This document shows positions 1-8,203 of a DNA stretch of 64,000 bases, in pieces. Within the stretch, counting starts at the first letter, position 1. Each line of letters opens with the position of its first letter. The stretch comes from Spiro-02 sp034114085 (lineage in GTDB: Bacteria; Spirochaetota; Spirochaetia; Sphaerochaetales; Sphaerochaetaceae): positions 186,001 through 250,000 of the forward strand of contig JAXEWB010000040.1 of the NCBI GenBank assembly GCA_034114085.1, in the 5' to 3' direction. Made by a program: the position numbers and the translations under genes. The notes beneath the pieces were generated by a model. The model was not told the DNA's origin. It saw nothing but the letters and a program-made list of their open reading frames with translations, and ran no database searches.

Positions 1-461
1 TCAATTTCTGCGCGATGGATTTCAAGCGGCTGAGCGGCATGCCCAGCTATGTGCTGGCCCTGATCAAGATCATGTGCCATTATCCCGCCCCCATCCAGTT
101 GACCATGAGGACGGACAACGGAGAAGAACAGTTCGCGACGCAGCAGGTCTCGATTTGCAACGGTCGGAGGATGGGTTCGACGTTCCTGATGGGGCCGGAC
201 GCTATCTTGGACGACGGCTTGCTGGATATCGTCTACGCCGCTCAGCCGATCAAGGGCTCCGAGCTGATTCCCCTGGCCCTACTGTTCTTCAAGGGCAAGC
301 AGACCGGCCACCGGTATTTCAAGGTACAGAGGACGAAGAACATCTCATTGGAAGCTCCTGCCGGCGGGATGCCCGTCCATGCGGACGGAGAGGTCATTTC
401 CCGAAATTGTTCCAGCGTCCGGGTCGAATTGGTCCCGGAGGCCTTGACAATCATGGTATAA
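1..461 (+). CDS. Diacylglycerol/lipid kinase family protein, C-terminal part (5' end outside window)
   Basis: The reading frame is open from base 3, so the gene starts before the window; only about 153 C-terminal residues are visible. They look like the beta-sandwich C-terminal domain of the DagK/YegS/LCB5 lipid kinases: an ICNGRRMGSTFLMGPDA stretch, then DDGLLDIV, and near the end HADGEV, all typical of that fold (family knowledge). The catalytic GGDGT region would lie upstream. Such enzymes phosphorylate diacylglycerol or related lipids at the cytoplasmic face of the membrane. Exact substrate cannot be told from this part. An imperfect hairpin (CCAGTTT/AAACTGG, 560-577) follows but has no clear U-tract. 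Confidence 0.8.
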   Translation, partial: NFCAMDFKRLSGMPSYVLALIKIMCHYPAPIQLTMRTDNGEEQFATQQVSICNGRRMGSTFLMGPDAILDDGLLDIVYAAQPIKGSELIPLALLFFKGKQTGHRYFKVQRTKNISLEAPAGGMPVHADGEVISRNCSSVRVELVPEALTIMV

Positions 462-592
462 TGGTCTGTGGAGCCGTTAGTGGTGTGTCTTGGAAGATTT
501 GTTAAAGATTTTGGACAAATTGATTCTGGTTCTAATTTCTTTCGGCCAAAAGAAAAATTCCAGTTTCCAAAAACTGGGAAAACAAGTTTTTG

Positions 593-621
593 TTGACTTC
601 TGACGAATTGCGGTGTATTTT
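593..621 (+). promoter_or_regulatory. Probable sigma-70 type promoter for the glycosidase-like gene
   Basis: TTGACT (593-598), 17 nt, TATTTT (616-621); a second -10-like TATACT lies at 623-628. The hexamers fall inside the longest possible reading frame of the downstream gene, which argues that its upstream TTG codons are not the start. Confidence 0.5.
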
Positions 622-679
622 ATATACTAAGCGTCATGTCGGCAACAATCTGTCGGAAAAATACAAGGAGTTTCCCGCT

Positions 680-2104
680 TTGATAAAGGATTTGGTACCG
701 TCCGTACATTTTTATGATCAGGATTTCGTCGATATGTACGACCGTTCTTGGGTGTGGATTGACGAGCTGTGGAGACAAGGGACCAAGGAAAATGGTTTTC
801 CCGGTGGTTACCTGTCTTTTCCTGATCAAACGAGTTTCAGCCAGTTCTACTCCTGTATGGCCGCGTTGTTCCTAGTGTATAGCAATCAGGCGTATTCGCC
901 TTTTCCGTTGCTTGACTTTTTCTATGGAAAGCAAGAGGAAAACGGGGCGATACGCGGTGAGTACTCAATCGAGGACGGAACTCCCGTCGTTGACCCCTTG
1001 AATCCCGAAGGAGTGTTTCCTCCGTTGTTCGCCTATGTGGAGTATAGCTTCTATCATAAGATTGGCAACAAGAAGCGGCTGAAAGAAATCGTTCCCGTCC
1101 TAGAAAAGCATTTCTCTTGGATTCAGTCCACCTGTCGGCGGGAGAACGGCCTGTATTCCGTTCCTGTGGAAGCCTGCATGACCGGGAACCTTCCTCGCGA
1201 GCGGGTCTACTATCCCGTTGATTTCAACGCGGAGCTTGCGGTGAACGCGCTGTACATGTCCGCGATCGGCGACATCCTCAACGACAAGGAACTGAGTTTC
1301 AGGTACAAGCGTATATACTTCTCTCTGAAAACAAGGATCAATTCGTTGATGTGGGATCCCGAAACGGAATTCTATTATGATCTGGATATCAAGGAAAACC
1401 GCATAGGTTGCAAGCATATCGGCGCGTATTGGACAATGCTGGCGGAGATTCCAAACGATGAACGTGCCGCCAAAATGATTGAATATCTCCAGGATCCGCA
1501 GAAATTCGGTACGGAAAATCCGTTCCCCTGCCTGTCGGTCGATTCTCCGGGTTATTCCGAGACGAGCGACGGGTATTGCGGAGGCGTTGTTCCGTTCTAT
1601 ACCTACATGGTCATCAAAGGGCTGGAGCGATACAACGAATTTATTTTTGCTAGGGAATGTGCGATTCGCCACCTTTATTTCATCCTCGATACCTTGCATC
1701 CCGACGGGGATAAGATGGGCGATGTCTGGGAGGCGTACCTGCCGACCAAGGAAGGTTGTCCCGTCAGCGACAAGCTTCCCGGTTTCCCCCGGAGGCGGTT
1801 TATGCCGATGGCGGGTCTTGTGACGATTACGTTGATGATTGAGAATATCATCGGCCTCGATATCTCCCTGCCCCGCAAGACGGTCAATTGGACGATGCCG
1901 AGTCTTGAAGCGATGGGGATCGAAAGCCTTTCCCTCAAACGGAATCTTATCACTATCCTGAGCAATAAGAACGCCAGGGGCTGGGAAATCCGCCTTGAAT
2001 CCGAAAAGCTCTACTATTTCACCATCGAAATTCTTGATGAGCAAAAGAAGAAAACTCTTCCGATACCTTCGGGCAAGTGTTCCATGCTCATCGACAAGCT
2101 GTGA
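680..2104 (+). CDS. (alpha/alpha)6-barrel glycoside hydrolase, trehalase/MGH1-like
   Basis: About 474 residues. The protein reads like an (alpha/alpha)6 glycosidase of the trehalase/mannosylglycerate hydrolase-like (MGH1, GH63-related) group: WVWIDELWRQG near the start, NGAIRGEYS, YPVDFNAELAVNALYM, LMWDPETEFYYD and a C-terminal GDVWEAYLPT. Family knowledge places catalytic acids in such D/E-rich loops, but I cannot assign them. There is no signal peptide, so it should act in the cytoplasm. I chose TTG at 680 because AAGGAG (665-670) sits 9 nt upstream; the frame is open to 590 but that part overlaps promoter hexamers. Substrate unknown; an alpha-glucoside or glycosylglycerate is plausible. 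Confidence 0.65.
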   Translation: MIKDLVPSVHFYDQDFVDMYDRSWVWIDELWRQGTKENGFPGGYLSFPDQTSFSQFYSCMAALFLVYSNQAYSPFPLLDFFYGKQEENGAIRGEYSIEDGTPVVDPLNPEGVFPPLFAYVEYSFYHKIGNKKRLKEIVPVLEKHFSWIQSTCRRENGLYSVPVEACMTGNLPRERVYYPVDFNAELAVNALYMSAIGDILNDKELSFRYKRIYFSLKTRINSLMWDPETEFYYDLDIKENRIGCKHIGAYWTMLAEIPNDERAAKMIEYLQDPQKFGTENPFPCLSVDSPGYSETSDGYCGGVVPFYTYMVIKGLERYNEFIFARECAIRHLYFILDTLHPDGDKMGDVWEAYLPTKEGCPVSDKLPGFPRRRFMPMAGLVTITLMIENIIGLDISLPRKTVNWTMPSLEAMGIESLSLKRNLITILSNKNARGWEIRLESEKLYYFTIEILDEQKKKTLPIPSGKCSMLIDKL

Positions 2105-2116
2105 TAGAGTACTACT

Positions 2117-2926
2117 ATGGGCTGGTTGGGTAAGATTATCGGAGGAACCCTCGGATTCATGTTCGGGGGGCCTCTCGGCTTGATCGCCGGCGCCGCTTTC
2201 GGCCATATGTTCGACAAGGCGGGGGAGCTTGGGCAACAGGGATCCCGGCAGGACGGGCAATCGCAACGGCAGCAGGGGAGGTACTATGGTTCCGGCCCTG
2301 TCGCGTATGGCATGGACCAGACGCAGATGCTGTTTTTCGTCGGCGCCTTCTCGATGCTCGCCCGCATAGCCGCCGTGGACGGACAGGTTTCATCCGCGGA
2401 ACAGAAAAAGGTCGAGGAATTCATTGTTCAGGATCTACGGCTTGATACGCAGGGGCATGCCGCCGCGATGCGCGTGTTCCAGGCGGCCATCAATGGCGGT
2501 GGTACGTTTGAACAGTTTGCCACCCAGTTCTATCAGAATTTTTCACGTGAACCAGCTTTGCTCCAGTTGATGATTGATATTTTCTATCGTGTCGCGGTCG
2601 CTGACGGTGAAATCAACAGGGCCGAGAACGATTTGATTCGTACCGCGGGAAAAATCTTCCATCTTTCCGATTCCATCATGGACAGCATCAGCCGTAAATA
2701 CGGCGGTGCGTCGGCAACCACCAGGGCATATGCGGTGCTTGGGCTCACTCCCCAGGCTTCGGACGATGAAATCAAACGGGCCTACCGGAAGATGAGCATC
2801 GAGTTCCACCCTGATACGGTCGCCAGCAAGGGGCTTCCCGAAGAGTTCACGACCTATGCCACGGAGAAGTTCCGGGAGATTCAGGAAGCCTACGAGTCCA
2901 TCAAGCGGGAGCGGGGAATCAAATAG
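2117..2926 (+). CDS. djlA: TerB-DnaJ co-chaperone (DjlA-like)
   Basis: 269 residues in DjlA-like order: a glycine-rich hydrophobic N-terminus (MFGGPLGLIAGAAFG), a tellurite-resistance TerB-type helical domain (about 70-190, with VDGQVSSAEQKKVEEF and VADGEINRAENDLI), and a C-terminal J domain (about 205-269) carrying the invariant HPD in EFHPDTVAS. J domains stimulate DnaK ATPase; DjlA proteins are membrane-anchored co-chaperones (family knowledge). It begins 12 nt after the glycosidase stop, so the two are probably co-transcribed. The anchor is less clear than in Escherichia coli DjlA. Confidence 0.88.
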   Translation: MGWLGKIIGGTLGFMFGGPLGLIAGAAFGHMFDKAGELGQQGSRQDGQSQRQQGRYYGSGPVAYGMDQTQMLFFVGAFSMLARIAAVDGQVSSAEQKKVEEFIVQDLRLDTQGHAAAMRVFQAAINGGGTFEQFATQFYQNFSREPALLQLMIDIFYRVAVADGEINRAENDLIRTAGKIFHLSDSIMDSISRKYGGASATTRAYAVLGLTPQASDDEIKRAYRKMSIEFHPDTVASKGLPEEFTTYATEKFREIQEAYESIKRERGIK

Positions 2927-3044
2927 CCGCACGTAACATTTCGCTTATGTCTCTTTTACGGCTTCCGTACATCGCGCCTACGTTTCCGCATGTGATTCTG
3001 TCAGAGTTTCCGGGATATCGCCGATGTTTTGAACCTAAAACGGT

Positions 3045-3377
3045 CTATTTCTTCTGTTTTTGCACGGAATTCTTCAATTCCAGCGTCGTGGCGCGAAACA
3101 GCGCCGAGAGAAATTCTCGGTCTTCAACGTCCTCAATCAGAAATATCGGTTTCGCCCCTTCGTAGGGAGGGGCGAGCATTTCCTCCTTGCCCGCGTCCCT
3201 GACAGTCTCCCGCCCTTGTTCCGTAACCTTGCAGAACAACTGGTCGTCGCAGACCATGGCTATGAACACGCCGTCGCAGTAGAGCCCGTATTCCCCGAAC
3301 ATCTTCTTGCAGGCGACGGTTCCCGCATCCGAGGCTTGGTCAACGATGTAGTCCACGTATTCTTTGCTGCTTGCCAT
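3045..3377 (-). CDS. TfoX N-terminal domain protein
   Basis: 110 residues matching the single-domain TfoX_N family: KKMFGEYGLYCDGVFIAMVCDDQLFCKV followed by PPYEGAKPIFLIED is the typical core. TfoX/Sxy regulates competence in gamma-proteobacteria; stand-alone N-terminal-domain proteins are widespread and their role is not established. Its ATG directly abuts the recR stop, so it is the last gene of the dnaX operon. Confidence 0.85.
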   Translation of the reverse strand: MASSKEYVDYIVDQASDAGTVACKKMFGEYGLYCDGVFIAMVCDDQLFCKVTEQGRETVRDAGKEEMLAPPYEGAKPIFLIEDVEDREFLSALFRATTLELKNSVQKQKK

Positions 3378-3968
3378 TCAGAACTTGATCCTTCCCCTGA
3401 GCGACCGGGCCAGCGTCAGACGGTCGGCGTATTCCAGATCGCCGCCAATCGGGAGGCCCGAAGCGAGGCGGGTGATTGAAAGTTCCGGCTTATCCTTCAG
3501 CAGATGTCGGATGTACAGGGCCGTAGTGTCGCCTTCTTCGGTGGGATTCGTGGCGATGATGATTTCCGTAAAGGTTCCTTCGTCGATGCGGCGTATCAGC
3601 TTGTCGAAGGAGAGATGTTCAGGGCCTACGCCATCGAGCGGGCTGATCGCCCCCCCGAGGACGTGGAACAGGCCGTCATACGCACCCGACGCGCTAATGG
3701 TCACGACGTCCTGCGGCTGTTCCACGACGCAAAGCAGGGACTGGTTCCTGGACGGGTCGGTACAGAACGGGCAGGGGTCGGTTTCGGTATAGCTGCCGCA
3801 GACGGAGCAGGGGAAGATTACTTCCTGGATATGGCTGATGTCGTCGGCCAGCAGTTGGTTGTACGTCGGGTCTGTCTTGATCAGATGGTATGCGATGCGC
3901 GACGCGCTTTTCGGCCCGATGCCGGGGAGCCTGCTGAGATTCCGGGCCAGCTGTTCCAAGGCTGTCAT
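3378..3968 (-). CDS. recR: Recombination mediator RecR
   Basis: 196 residues, the usual RecR length. Order of parts: helix-hairpin-helix near the N-terminus (LSRLPGIGPKSASRIAYHL), a four-cysteine zinc finger (CSVCGSYTETDPCPFC, about 55-70), a Toprim domain (VVEQPQDVVTI, then LDGVGPEHLS and EIIIATNPTEEGDTTALY), and a C-terminal tail with GGDLEYADRLTLARSLRGR. RecR works with RecO/RecF to load RecA at gaps. Its start overlaps the ybaB stop by 4 nt (ATGA), so translation is probably coupled. Confidence 0.98.
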   Translation of the reverse strand: MTALEQLARNLSRLPGIGPKSASRIAYHLIKTDPTYNQLLADDISHIQEVIFPCSVCGSYTETDPCPFCTDPSRNQSLLCVVEQPQDVVTISASGAYDGLFHVLGGAISPLDGVGPEHLSFDKLIRRIDEGTFTEIIIATNPTEEGDTTALYIRHLLKDKPELSITRLASGLPIGGDLEYADRLTLARSLRGRIKF

Positions 3969-4291
3969 TGCGGAAACCCGCCTTTCATCAGATCTGCGAG
4001 TCCCATTTCACTGGACTGGCGGACCGCTTCCTGCTGCAGGTATTCCTGAAGCTGGTTGTGGGCGTTGTTCATCGCCGACGCGATCAGCACCTCCAGCGTC
4101 GAGACGTCCGAGGGATCGACGATTTCCTGCGCAATCTTTACCGAAACCACTTCCTGCTGTCCGTTGATGACAATCGTCACCATCCCGGCGCCCGCCGTTC
4201 CCGTAAAGGTCTTGTTTTCAAGTTCCTTTTTCATCTGCTCCATCTTGTCCTGGAGAGTCCGTACATTCTTGAACATTTCAAATGGGTTCAT
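3965..4291 (-). CDS. ybaB: YbaB/EbfC family nucleoid-associated protein
   Basis: 108 residues, full length for the family. The N-terminal amphipathic helix (LQDKMEQMKKELEN) and the strand segment GMVTIVINGQQEVVSVKI are typical of YbaB/EbfC dimers, which bind DNA and affect nucleoid structure and gene expression; in spirochaetes the Borrelia EbfC is the best-known member. It lies between dnaX (40 nt upstream) and recR (4-nt overlap), the widely conserved dnaX-ybaB-recR order. Confidence 0.95.
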   Translation of the reverse strand: MNPFEMFKNVRTLQDKMEQMKKELENKTFTGTAGAGMVTIVINGQQEVVSVKIAQEIVDPSDVSTLEVLIASAMNNAHNQLQEYLQQEAVRQSSEMGLADLMKGGFPQ

Positions 4292-4331
4292 GGTAATGAA
4301 TACTCCTGTTTGCTGGTGTCGGGGATAATCG

Positions 4332-6224
4332 TCAGCCTATGATTTCTCCACGGAACATCTGGGCGATCCTGTTGACCGTAGGGTCGTCCTGCGCCGTGGG
4401 ATGTGTCTGTTCTTCTTTTTTCTGGACGATGAAGTCAAGAGGTCCGGTATAGCCGCACAGCCGTTCAATCGCCTTGCGTAACACGATTCCGTCAGTCTTC
4501 GCCTGGTCCGCGCAGAACTTGCTGGCGAATACCAGCTTCAGCGTTCCGTTTTCAACCGGACAGGCCACAATCTGTCCCAGGAGGCTTGCCGCCCGTTCCT
4601 TGGTTTCATCAAGCAAGACTTTGAGATTCGGTATGTCCTCCATCGTGAACGCTCTTGGCTGTTCGTTCGGTTGTGGTTGAGCTGGTGTTTGCGATTGAGC
4701 CTGTGGCCGAGATATTGTTGGAGAAACGATAGTCTGAGATGGTCGCAACGAGGCATTCTCAGCTATCGGTTGCCGAAAAGGGGCTATCGTCTCGCGTTTG
4801 AATGGATTCTCAGCGGGCTGTCCGCTTTGCCATGGTTCGGGTCTGCCGAAGGTCAAGGTCTGCTGTTGCTGGGTCTCCGCTGGCCGCGGTTTCGCTTGAT
4901 AGGTCTGTGTCGGTGGGGTTTGTCCCTGTGTCGGCTGTACCGTAGGCGCCTGACGCTCAGCCGGAGCTTGCTGTGGTACGGCTTGCGCCGGTTGGACCGG
5001 TCGGACCGATTGCAATGCGGATGCGTTCGCCATGACCGGGGGGATGTCCGCCAAAGCGGGGTTCGTCGGAGTGATCTTGCCGGAAAGCAGGTCGTTCTTC
5101 ATTCTGGCGAGCTGTTCCATCAGCACGACGGGGGAGACGAGGTAGGGCAGCGAGCCGAGCCGACTGACTGCAAGCTCCAGCTCCAGCCGCGGATTCAGGG
5201 AATAGCGGATATCGCGGTACAGCCGCAGAAACAGTTCAACGGCGGCTTCCAGCTGTTCCTCCGTATAGGCGTTCCTGATTGCATCGGGAAAACGCTGGGG
5301 TTGTTCGCCGAGGACGTCGGCGTCCGTCACCCCTTTTTTCATCAGCAGGAGGGAACGGAAATATTCAGCGAAGTCCTTGATGCACTGCTCTACGGAAACG
5401 CCTTTTCCCAGCAGGGCCTGGAGGTCGAGGATGGCTTGGCTTCTGTTCCCGCCGAGCAGGGAGGCTACTATGACGGATATCTGGTCTACGCCGACCAGCC
5501 CGAGCTTGTCCTGTATCTGGGCCAAAGTGATGTGTCCGTTGGAGAATGAGACTACTTGGTCAAACAGCGTGTATGCGTCGCGCATGGAACCGGTCGCTTC
5601 CTTGGCGATCCAGAACAGCGCGTCGTCGTCCGCTTCGACCTGCAAGTCGGCGGCGGCTTCCGCCAGCCTCCCCTTGATGATCTCCAGCGGAATCAGTTGG
5701 AAATGGAACTGCTGGCAACGGGAACGGATGGTCGCGGGGACTTTCTGTGTCTCCGTTGTGGCGAAAATGAATATGACGTACTCCGGCGGTTCTTCAATCG
5801 TCTTGAGCAGGGCGTTGAAAGCGCTGGTGGAGAGCATGTGCACTTCGTCGATGATGTATATTTTGTACCGGCTGCTCTGGGGCGGGAACAGCACTTCGTC
5901 CTTGATCGTGCGGACATCGTTGACCGAGGTGTTGCTCGCGCCGTCGATCTCTATGACGTCCATGCTGTTGCCCTGGGTGATCTCGCGGCAGTTGGCGCAT
6001 TCCCCGCAGGGGTGCGGGGTAGGGCCATGGACGCAGTTGAGCGCTTTCGCGAGGATTCTCGCCGAGGTGGTCTTTCCAACGCCCCGTGGTCCGGAGAATA
6101 GATATGCGTGGGCGATGCGTCCCTGTTCAATCGCGTTGGTGATCGTCGAGACGACGAACTCCTGCCCGACCAGGGTGTCGAACGCTTGGGGGCGTTTGCG
6201 TGTCGCCGTCACTTCATATGCCAT
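4332..6224 (-). CDS. dnaX: DNA polymerase III subunit gamma/tau
   Basis: 630 residues. The N-terminal AAA+ clamp-loader ATPase has Walker A GPRGVGKTTSAR (about 44-55), the zinc-binding CGECANC cluster (about 74-80), Walker B with IIDEVHMLS, and the sensor-1 segment FIFATTETQKVP. After about residue 370 comes a Pro/Gln/Ala-rich linker (about 390-530) and a C-terminal tau-type domain that would contact the polymerase. I see no obvious A-run slippage site for a short gamma form. The start has a strong GGAGGAG 9 nt before ATG. First gene of the dnaX-ybaB-recR-tfoX operon. Confidence 0.97.
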   Translation of the reverse strand: MAYEVTATRKRPQAFDTLVGQEFVVSTITNAIEQGRIAHAYLFSGPRGVGKTTSARILAKALNCVHGPTPHPCGECANCREITQGNSMDVIEIDGASNTSVNDVRTIKDEVLFPPQSSRYKIYIIDEVHMLSTSAFNALLKTIEEPPEYVIFIFATTETQKVPATIRSRCQQFHFQLIPLEIIKGRLAEAAADLQVEADDDALFWIAKEATGSMRDAYTLFDQVVSFSNGHITLAQIQDKLGLVGVDQISVIVASLLGGNRSQAILDLQALLGKGVSVEQCIKDFAEYFRSLLLMKKGVTDADVLGEQPQRFPDAIRNAYTEEQLEAAVELFLRLYRDIRYSLNPRLELELAVSRLGSLPYLVSPVVLMEQLARMKNDLLSGKITPTNPALADIPPVMANASALQSVRPVQPAQAVPQQAPAERQAPTVQPTQGQTPPTQTYQAKPRPAETQQQQTLTFGRPEPWQSGQPAENPFKRETIAPFRQPIAENASLRPSQTIVSPTISRPQAQSQTPAQPQPNEQPRAFTMEDIPNLKVLLDETKERAASLLGQIVACPVENGTLKLVFASKFCADQAKTDGIVLRKAIERLCGYTGPLDFIVQKKEEQTHPTAQDDPTVNRIAQMFRGEIIG

Positions 6225-6311
6225 GTAGAACTCCTCCGGCCTTGTCGTCTCCCGCTGTGTGCCGCACCGATGGAACCGGCTTGCTCCGGCACGTCGCGGA
6301 CTTCATCCTCA

Positions 6312-6341
6312 AGTATATCATATCGGACGTGGTGCGGACAA
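6312..6341 (-). promoter_or_regulatory. Probable promoter of the dnaX operon
   Basis: On the minus strand: TTGTCC (6341-6336), 18 nt, TATACT (6317-6312), about 85 nt upstream of the dnaX ATG. The -10 is near consensus; the 18-nt spacer is acceptable. The rest of the gap to 6500 shows no gene. Confidence 0.5.
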
Positions 6342-6500
6342 CAAGAGGTCGTCCAAGTCCTTCAAAAGTCCGAGAAGCGGGAATCCCTGATGATATCCTT
6401 TCCCGTGTAGTGGAAGATGGCGCGGTCAAACGCCTGTTTCAGAGAAACAGCGTGATGGTCCATGTCCTGTATTCATGTCGATACTGGCTGCCTAAGCCCG

Positions 6501-7289
6501 TCAGCCGTTGGCGAGCATGTCGTCCAAGGAGTCGAGCAGCCGAGTGAGGGCAGGAAGGAGTTTTTCGCTATTTCCGACCGTCTGTATCACTGTGGTGAGG
6601 TCTTCATCGAACCGCTTCGGCAGCTTTGTGCAGAACATATGGGCGTAGGGCATCAGCTTCTTTTCTCCCGGATGCAACTGCCGGTTGTAGGCGAACAGGA
6701 TATCGAAATAACTCGCCAGCAACGCCGCGGTACGATGGTTCAGACTGACCATATCGCCCCGGCTTGCCGCCAGTTCTATCTGGGCGTAGTAGGGGGCTTC
6801 GAGATGTCCGCGGAGCATCATGCGGTTCTTGTCGATGATATTCCGCCGCAACGCTTCCGGGTATGGTTCATCCAACGGCGCGACCAGCCGTCCAAATGCG
6901 CAGTCGCGGTCAAACAGAGGTTCCGATGTCTTGAGGTTGTACAGGAAGCAGGTCGTGTAGCCGAGCCTGGCGTTGCACTTTGCCCATACCCGGTCGATCT
7001 CGTCCCGCGCCCATTCGAGCCGTCGGTACATCATGTCCACGGCGGTTCTGCGGGGAACGTCGATAAAGAATTCATCCCCCTCCTCAAAAAAGGTGTTGCC
7101 TACGGTGTATTCGTCGGAGAATTCCCGGATGATAGCCTCCCTTGCTTCGCGGGGGACGTCCGCGTGCGAATAGATGTACAGGTCGTAGTCGGACTTGTCG
7201 TCGTGTATGGGGCTGGTCATGGAGCCTGAAAGGACTACCGCGTCTATCATGTCCAAGTACGAGAGCTTTTCCGCCAGTTTCTTAAGCAT
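6501..7289 (-). CDS. Nucleotidyltransferase-fold protein (DUF4037-like)
   Basis: 262 residues. The N-terminus has the polymerase-beta-like nucleotidyltransferase motif VVLSGSMTSPIHDDKSDYDLYIY, i.e. GS followed by DxD-type acidic residues, and the later RTAVDMMYRRLEW supplies a probable third acid. The C-terminal two thirds are helical and resemble DUF4037 proteins (my recognition). Members are assumed to transfer a nucleotide to an unknown small molecule or protein. It lies downstream of the SRP RNA on the same strand, separated from it by a terminator. Function beyond the fold is unknown. Confidence 0.7.
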   Translation of the reverse strand: MLKKLAEKLSYLDMIDAVVLSGSMTSPIHDDKSDYDLYIYSHADVPREAREAIIREFSDEYTVGNTFFEEGDEFFIDVPRRTAVDMMYRRLEWARDEIDRVWAKCNARLGYTTCFLYNLKTSEPLFDRDCAFGRLVAPLDEPYPEALRRNIIDKNRMMLRGHLEAPYYAQIELAASRGDMVSLNHRTAALLASYFDILFAYNRQLHPGEKKLMPYAHMFCTKLPKRFDEDLTTVIQTVGNSEKLLPALTRLLDSLDDMLANG

Positions 7290-7372
7290 GAGCCTGTACC
7301 TCCTGTGTTCCTGTTCATTTTTATAGGATGACGGGAGGCTGTCAATGGGAATGCCGGATGGCGTCAGGGTAT

Positions 7373-7404
7373 AAAAAACCCCAGCAGATAAATCGCCTGT
7401 GGCT
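7373..7404 (-). terminator. Terminator after the SRP RNA
   Basis: Minus-strand stem CCACAG with CTG-c-TGG (one bulged C) around a short loop, followed by GG and six Ts. It overlaps the 3' end of the SRP RNA and would separate the RNA cluster from the nucleotidyltransferase gene. Confidence 0.55.
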
Positions 7405-7474
7405 CATCGACAAACCACTTACCGCTGCTACCTTCCGGTCCTGACGGGGTTGGGTGGATGCCGATAGCACAGAA
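7379..7474 (-). ncRNA. ffs: Signal recognition particle 4.5S RNA
   Basis: The minus strand contains the invariant SRP apical domain GTCAGGACCGGAAGGTAGCA, including the GGAA tetraloop region and the asymmetric loop that binds Ffh. Outer stems can be drawn: CTGTG with CACAG, ATCGGCA with TGTCGAT, CCAC with GTGG. This is the small bacterial type without an Alu domain. It is the last member of a minus-strand tRNA cluster. Ends are approximate. Confidence 0.93.
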
Positions 7475-7496
7475 TCTATCTGACTGGGGAAAACAA

Positions 7497-7582
7497 CGGA
7501 GGGGGGGGGATTCGAACCCCCGGTGCCTTGTGAGCACACACGCCTTCCAAGCGTGCACCTTCGACCACTCGGACACCCCTCC
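7497..7582 (-). tRNA. tRNA-Ser (GGA)
   Basis: 86-nt class II cloverleaf on the minus strand: acceptor GGAGGGG/CCCCTCC, anticodon stem CACGC/GCGTG with loop TTGGAAG (anticodon GGA, codons UCC/UCU), long variable arm, T-loop TTCGAAT. CCA is not encoded. Confidence 0.97.
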
Positions 7583-7620
7583 TCAAGTCGATAAACAGCC
7601 CAAAAAAATTTCCGAGCATT

Positions 7621-7708
7621 CGGAGAGAGAGGGATTCGAACCCTCGGTACCGTCAGACGATACAACGGATTTCGAGTCCGTCTCCTTCGACCACTCGGAC
7701 ATCTCTCC
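7621..7708 (-). tRNA. tRNA-Ser (CGA)
   Basis: 88-nt class II tRNA, minus strand: acceptor GGAGAGA/TCTCTCC, anticodon stem ACGGA/TCCGT with loop CTCGAAA (anticodon CGA, codon UCG), long variable arm. CCA is not encoded. Confidence 0.97.
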
Positions 7709-7728
7709 CGGTGATTGCTTACCGTATA

Positions 7729-7802
7729 CGAGACCAAGAGGATTCGAACCTCCGACCCTCAGTTCCGCAAACTGATGCTCTATCCAGCTGAGCTATGGTC
7801 TC
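7729..7802 (-). tRNA. tRNA-Arg (GCG)
   Basis: 74-nt class I tRNA, minus strand: acceptor GAGACCA/TGGTCTC, D stem GCTC/GAGC, anticodon stem TCAGT/ACTGA with loop TTGCGGA, giving anticodon GCG (codons CGC/CGU) and G37. Bacteria normally read these codons with ACG (inosine-modified), so GCG is unusual. Confidence 0.93.
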
Positions 7803-7827
7803 ATCATCAAACTACAAAAAAACGAAT

Positions 7828-7914
7828 CGGAGAGGGGGGGATTCGAACCCCCGGACCCGTTACCAGGTCAACTCCTTAGCAGGGAGCCCGATTCGGCCAC
7901 TCTCGCACCTCTCC
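7828..7914 (-). tRNA. tRNA-Ser (GCT)
   Basis: 87-nt class II tRNA, minus strand: acceptor GGAGAGG/CCTCTCC, anticodon stem GCTCC/GGAGT with loop CTGCTAA (anticodon GCU, codons AGC/AGU), long variable arm. Confidence 0.97.
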
Positions 7915-7950
7915 AATGACATCGAGCCTGTTGTCAGTAGGATGCCAAAA

Positions 7951-8035
7951 CGGAGAGAGAGGGATTCGAACCCCCGGAGACTTGCGCCTCAACGGTTTTC
8001 AAGACCGCCTCCTTCGACCGCTCGGACATCTCTCC
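7951..8035 (-). tRNA. tRNA-Ser (TGA)
   Basis: 85-nt class II tRNA, minus strand: acceptor GGAGAGA/TCTCTCC, anticodon loop CTTGAAA (anticodon UGA, codon UCA and wobble), long variable arm. First gene of the tRNA-SRP RNA cluster. Confidence 0.97.
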
Positions 8036-8063
8036 AATGAAACGGTTTGTCAGTCGGGTTTCT

Positions 8064-8092
8064 ACTATATTGACAGTCCCGTTCTTTGTCAA
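8064..8092 (-). promoter_or_regulatory. Consensus promoter of the tRNA-SRP RNA cluster
   Basis: Minus strand: perfect TTGACA (8092-8087), 17 nt, TATAGT (8069-8064), about 30 nt upstream of the first tRNA. Strength fits stable-RNA transcription. Confidence 0.85.
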
Positions 8093-8123
8093 GCCTTACT
8101 GCAAGCAAAGGATTTCTGGTTCT

Positions 8124-8158
8124 GGCGAGGTTCTGACAGGCTTCGGACGAACCTCGCC
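8124..8158. other. Perfect 10-bp stem-loop between divergent transcription units
   Basis: GGCGAGGTTC (8124-8133) pairs perfectly with GAACCTCGCC (8149-8158) around a 15-nt loop. There is no T-tract on either strand, so it is not an ordinary terminator. It lies upstream of the tRNA promoter and of the M28 gene. Confidence 0.6.
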
Positions 8159-8203
8159 CGGCAAGGTGGCGGGCGAAAAGACGGGAGGAACGGCGTCCGT
8201 TCG

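Noticed and set aside
1100..2266. 388-codon minus-strand frame opposite the glycosidase-like and DjlA-like genes
   Set aside because: No family features; it crosses two genes with good evidence on the other strand.
4332..6224. Programmed frameshift in dnaX giving a gamma form
   Set aside because: No A-run slippery heptamer plus stem-loop was seen near the end of the ATPase domain.
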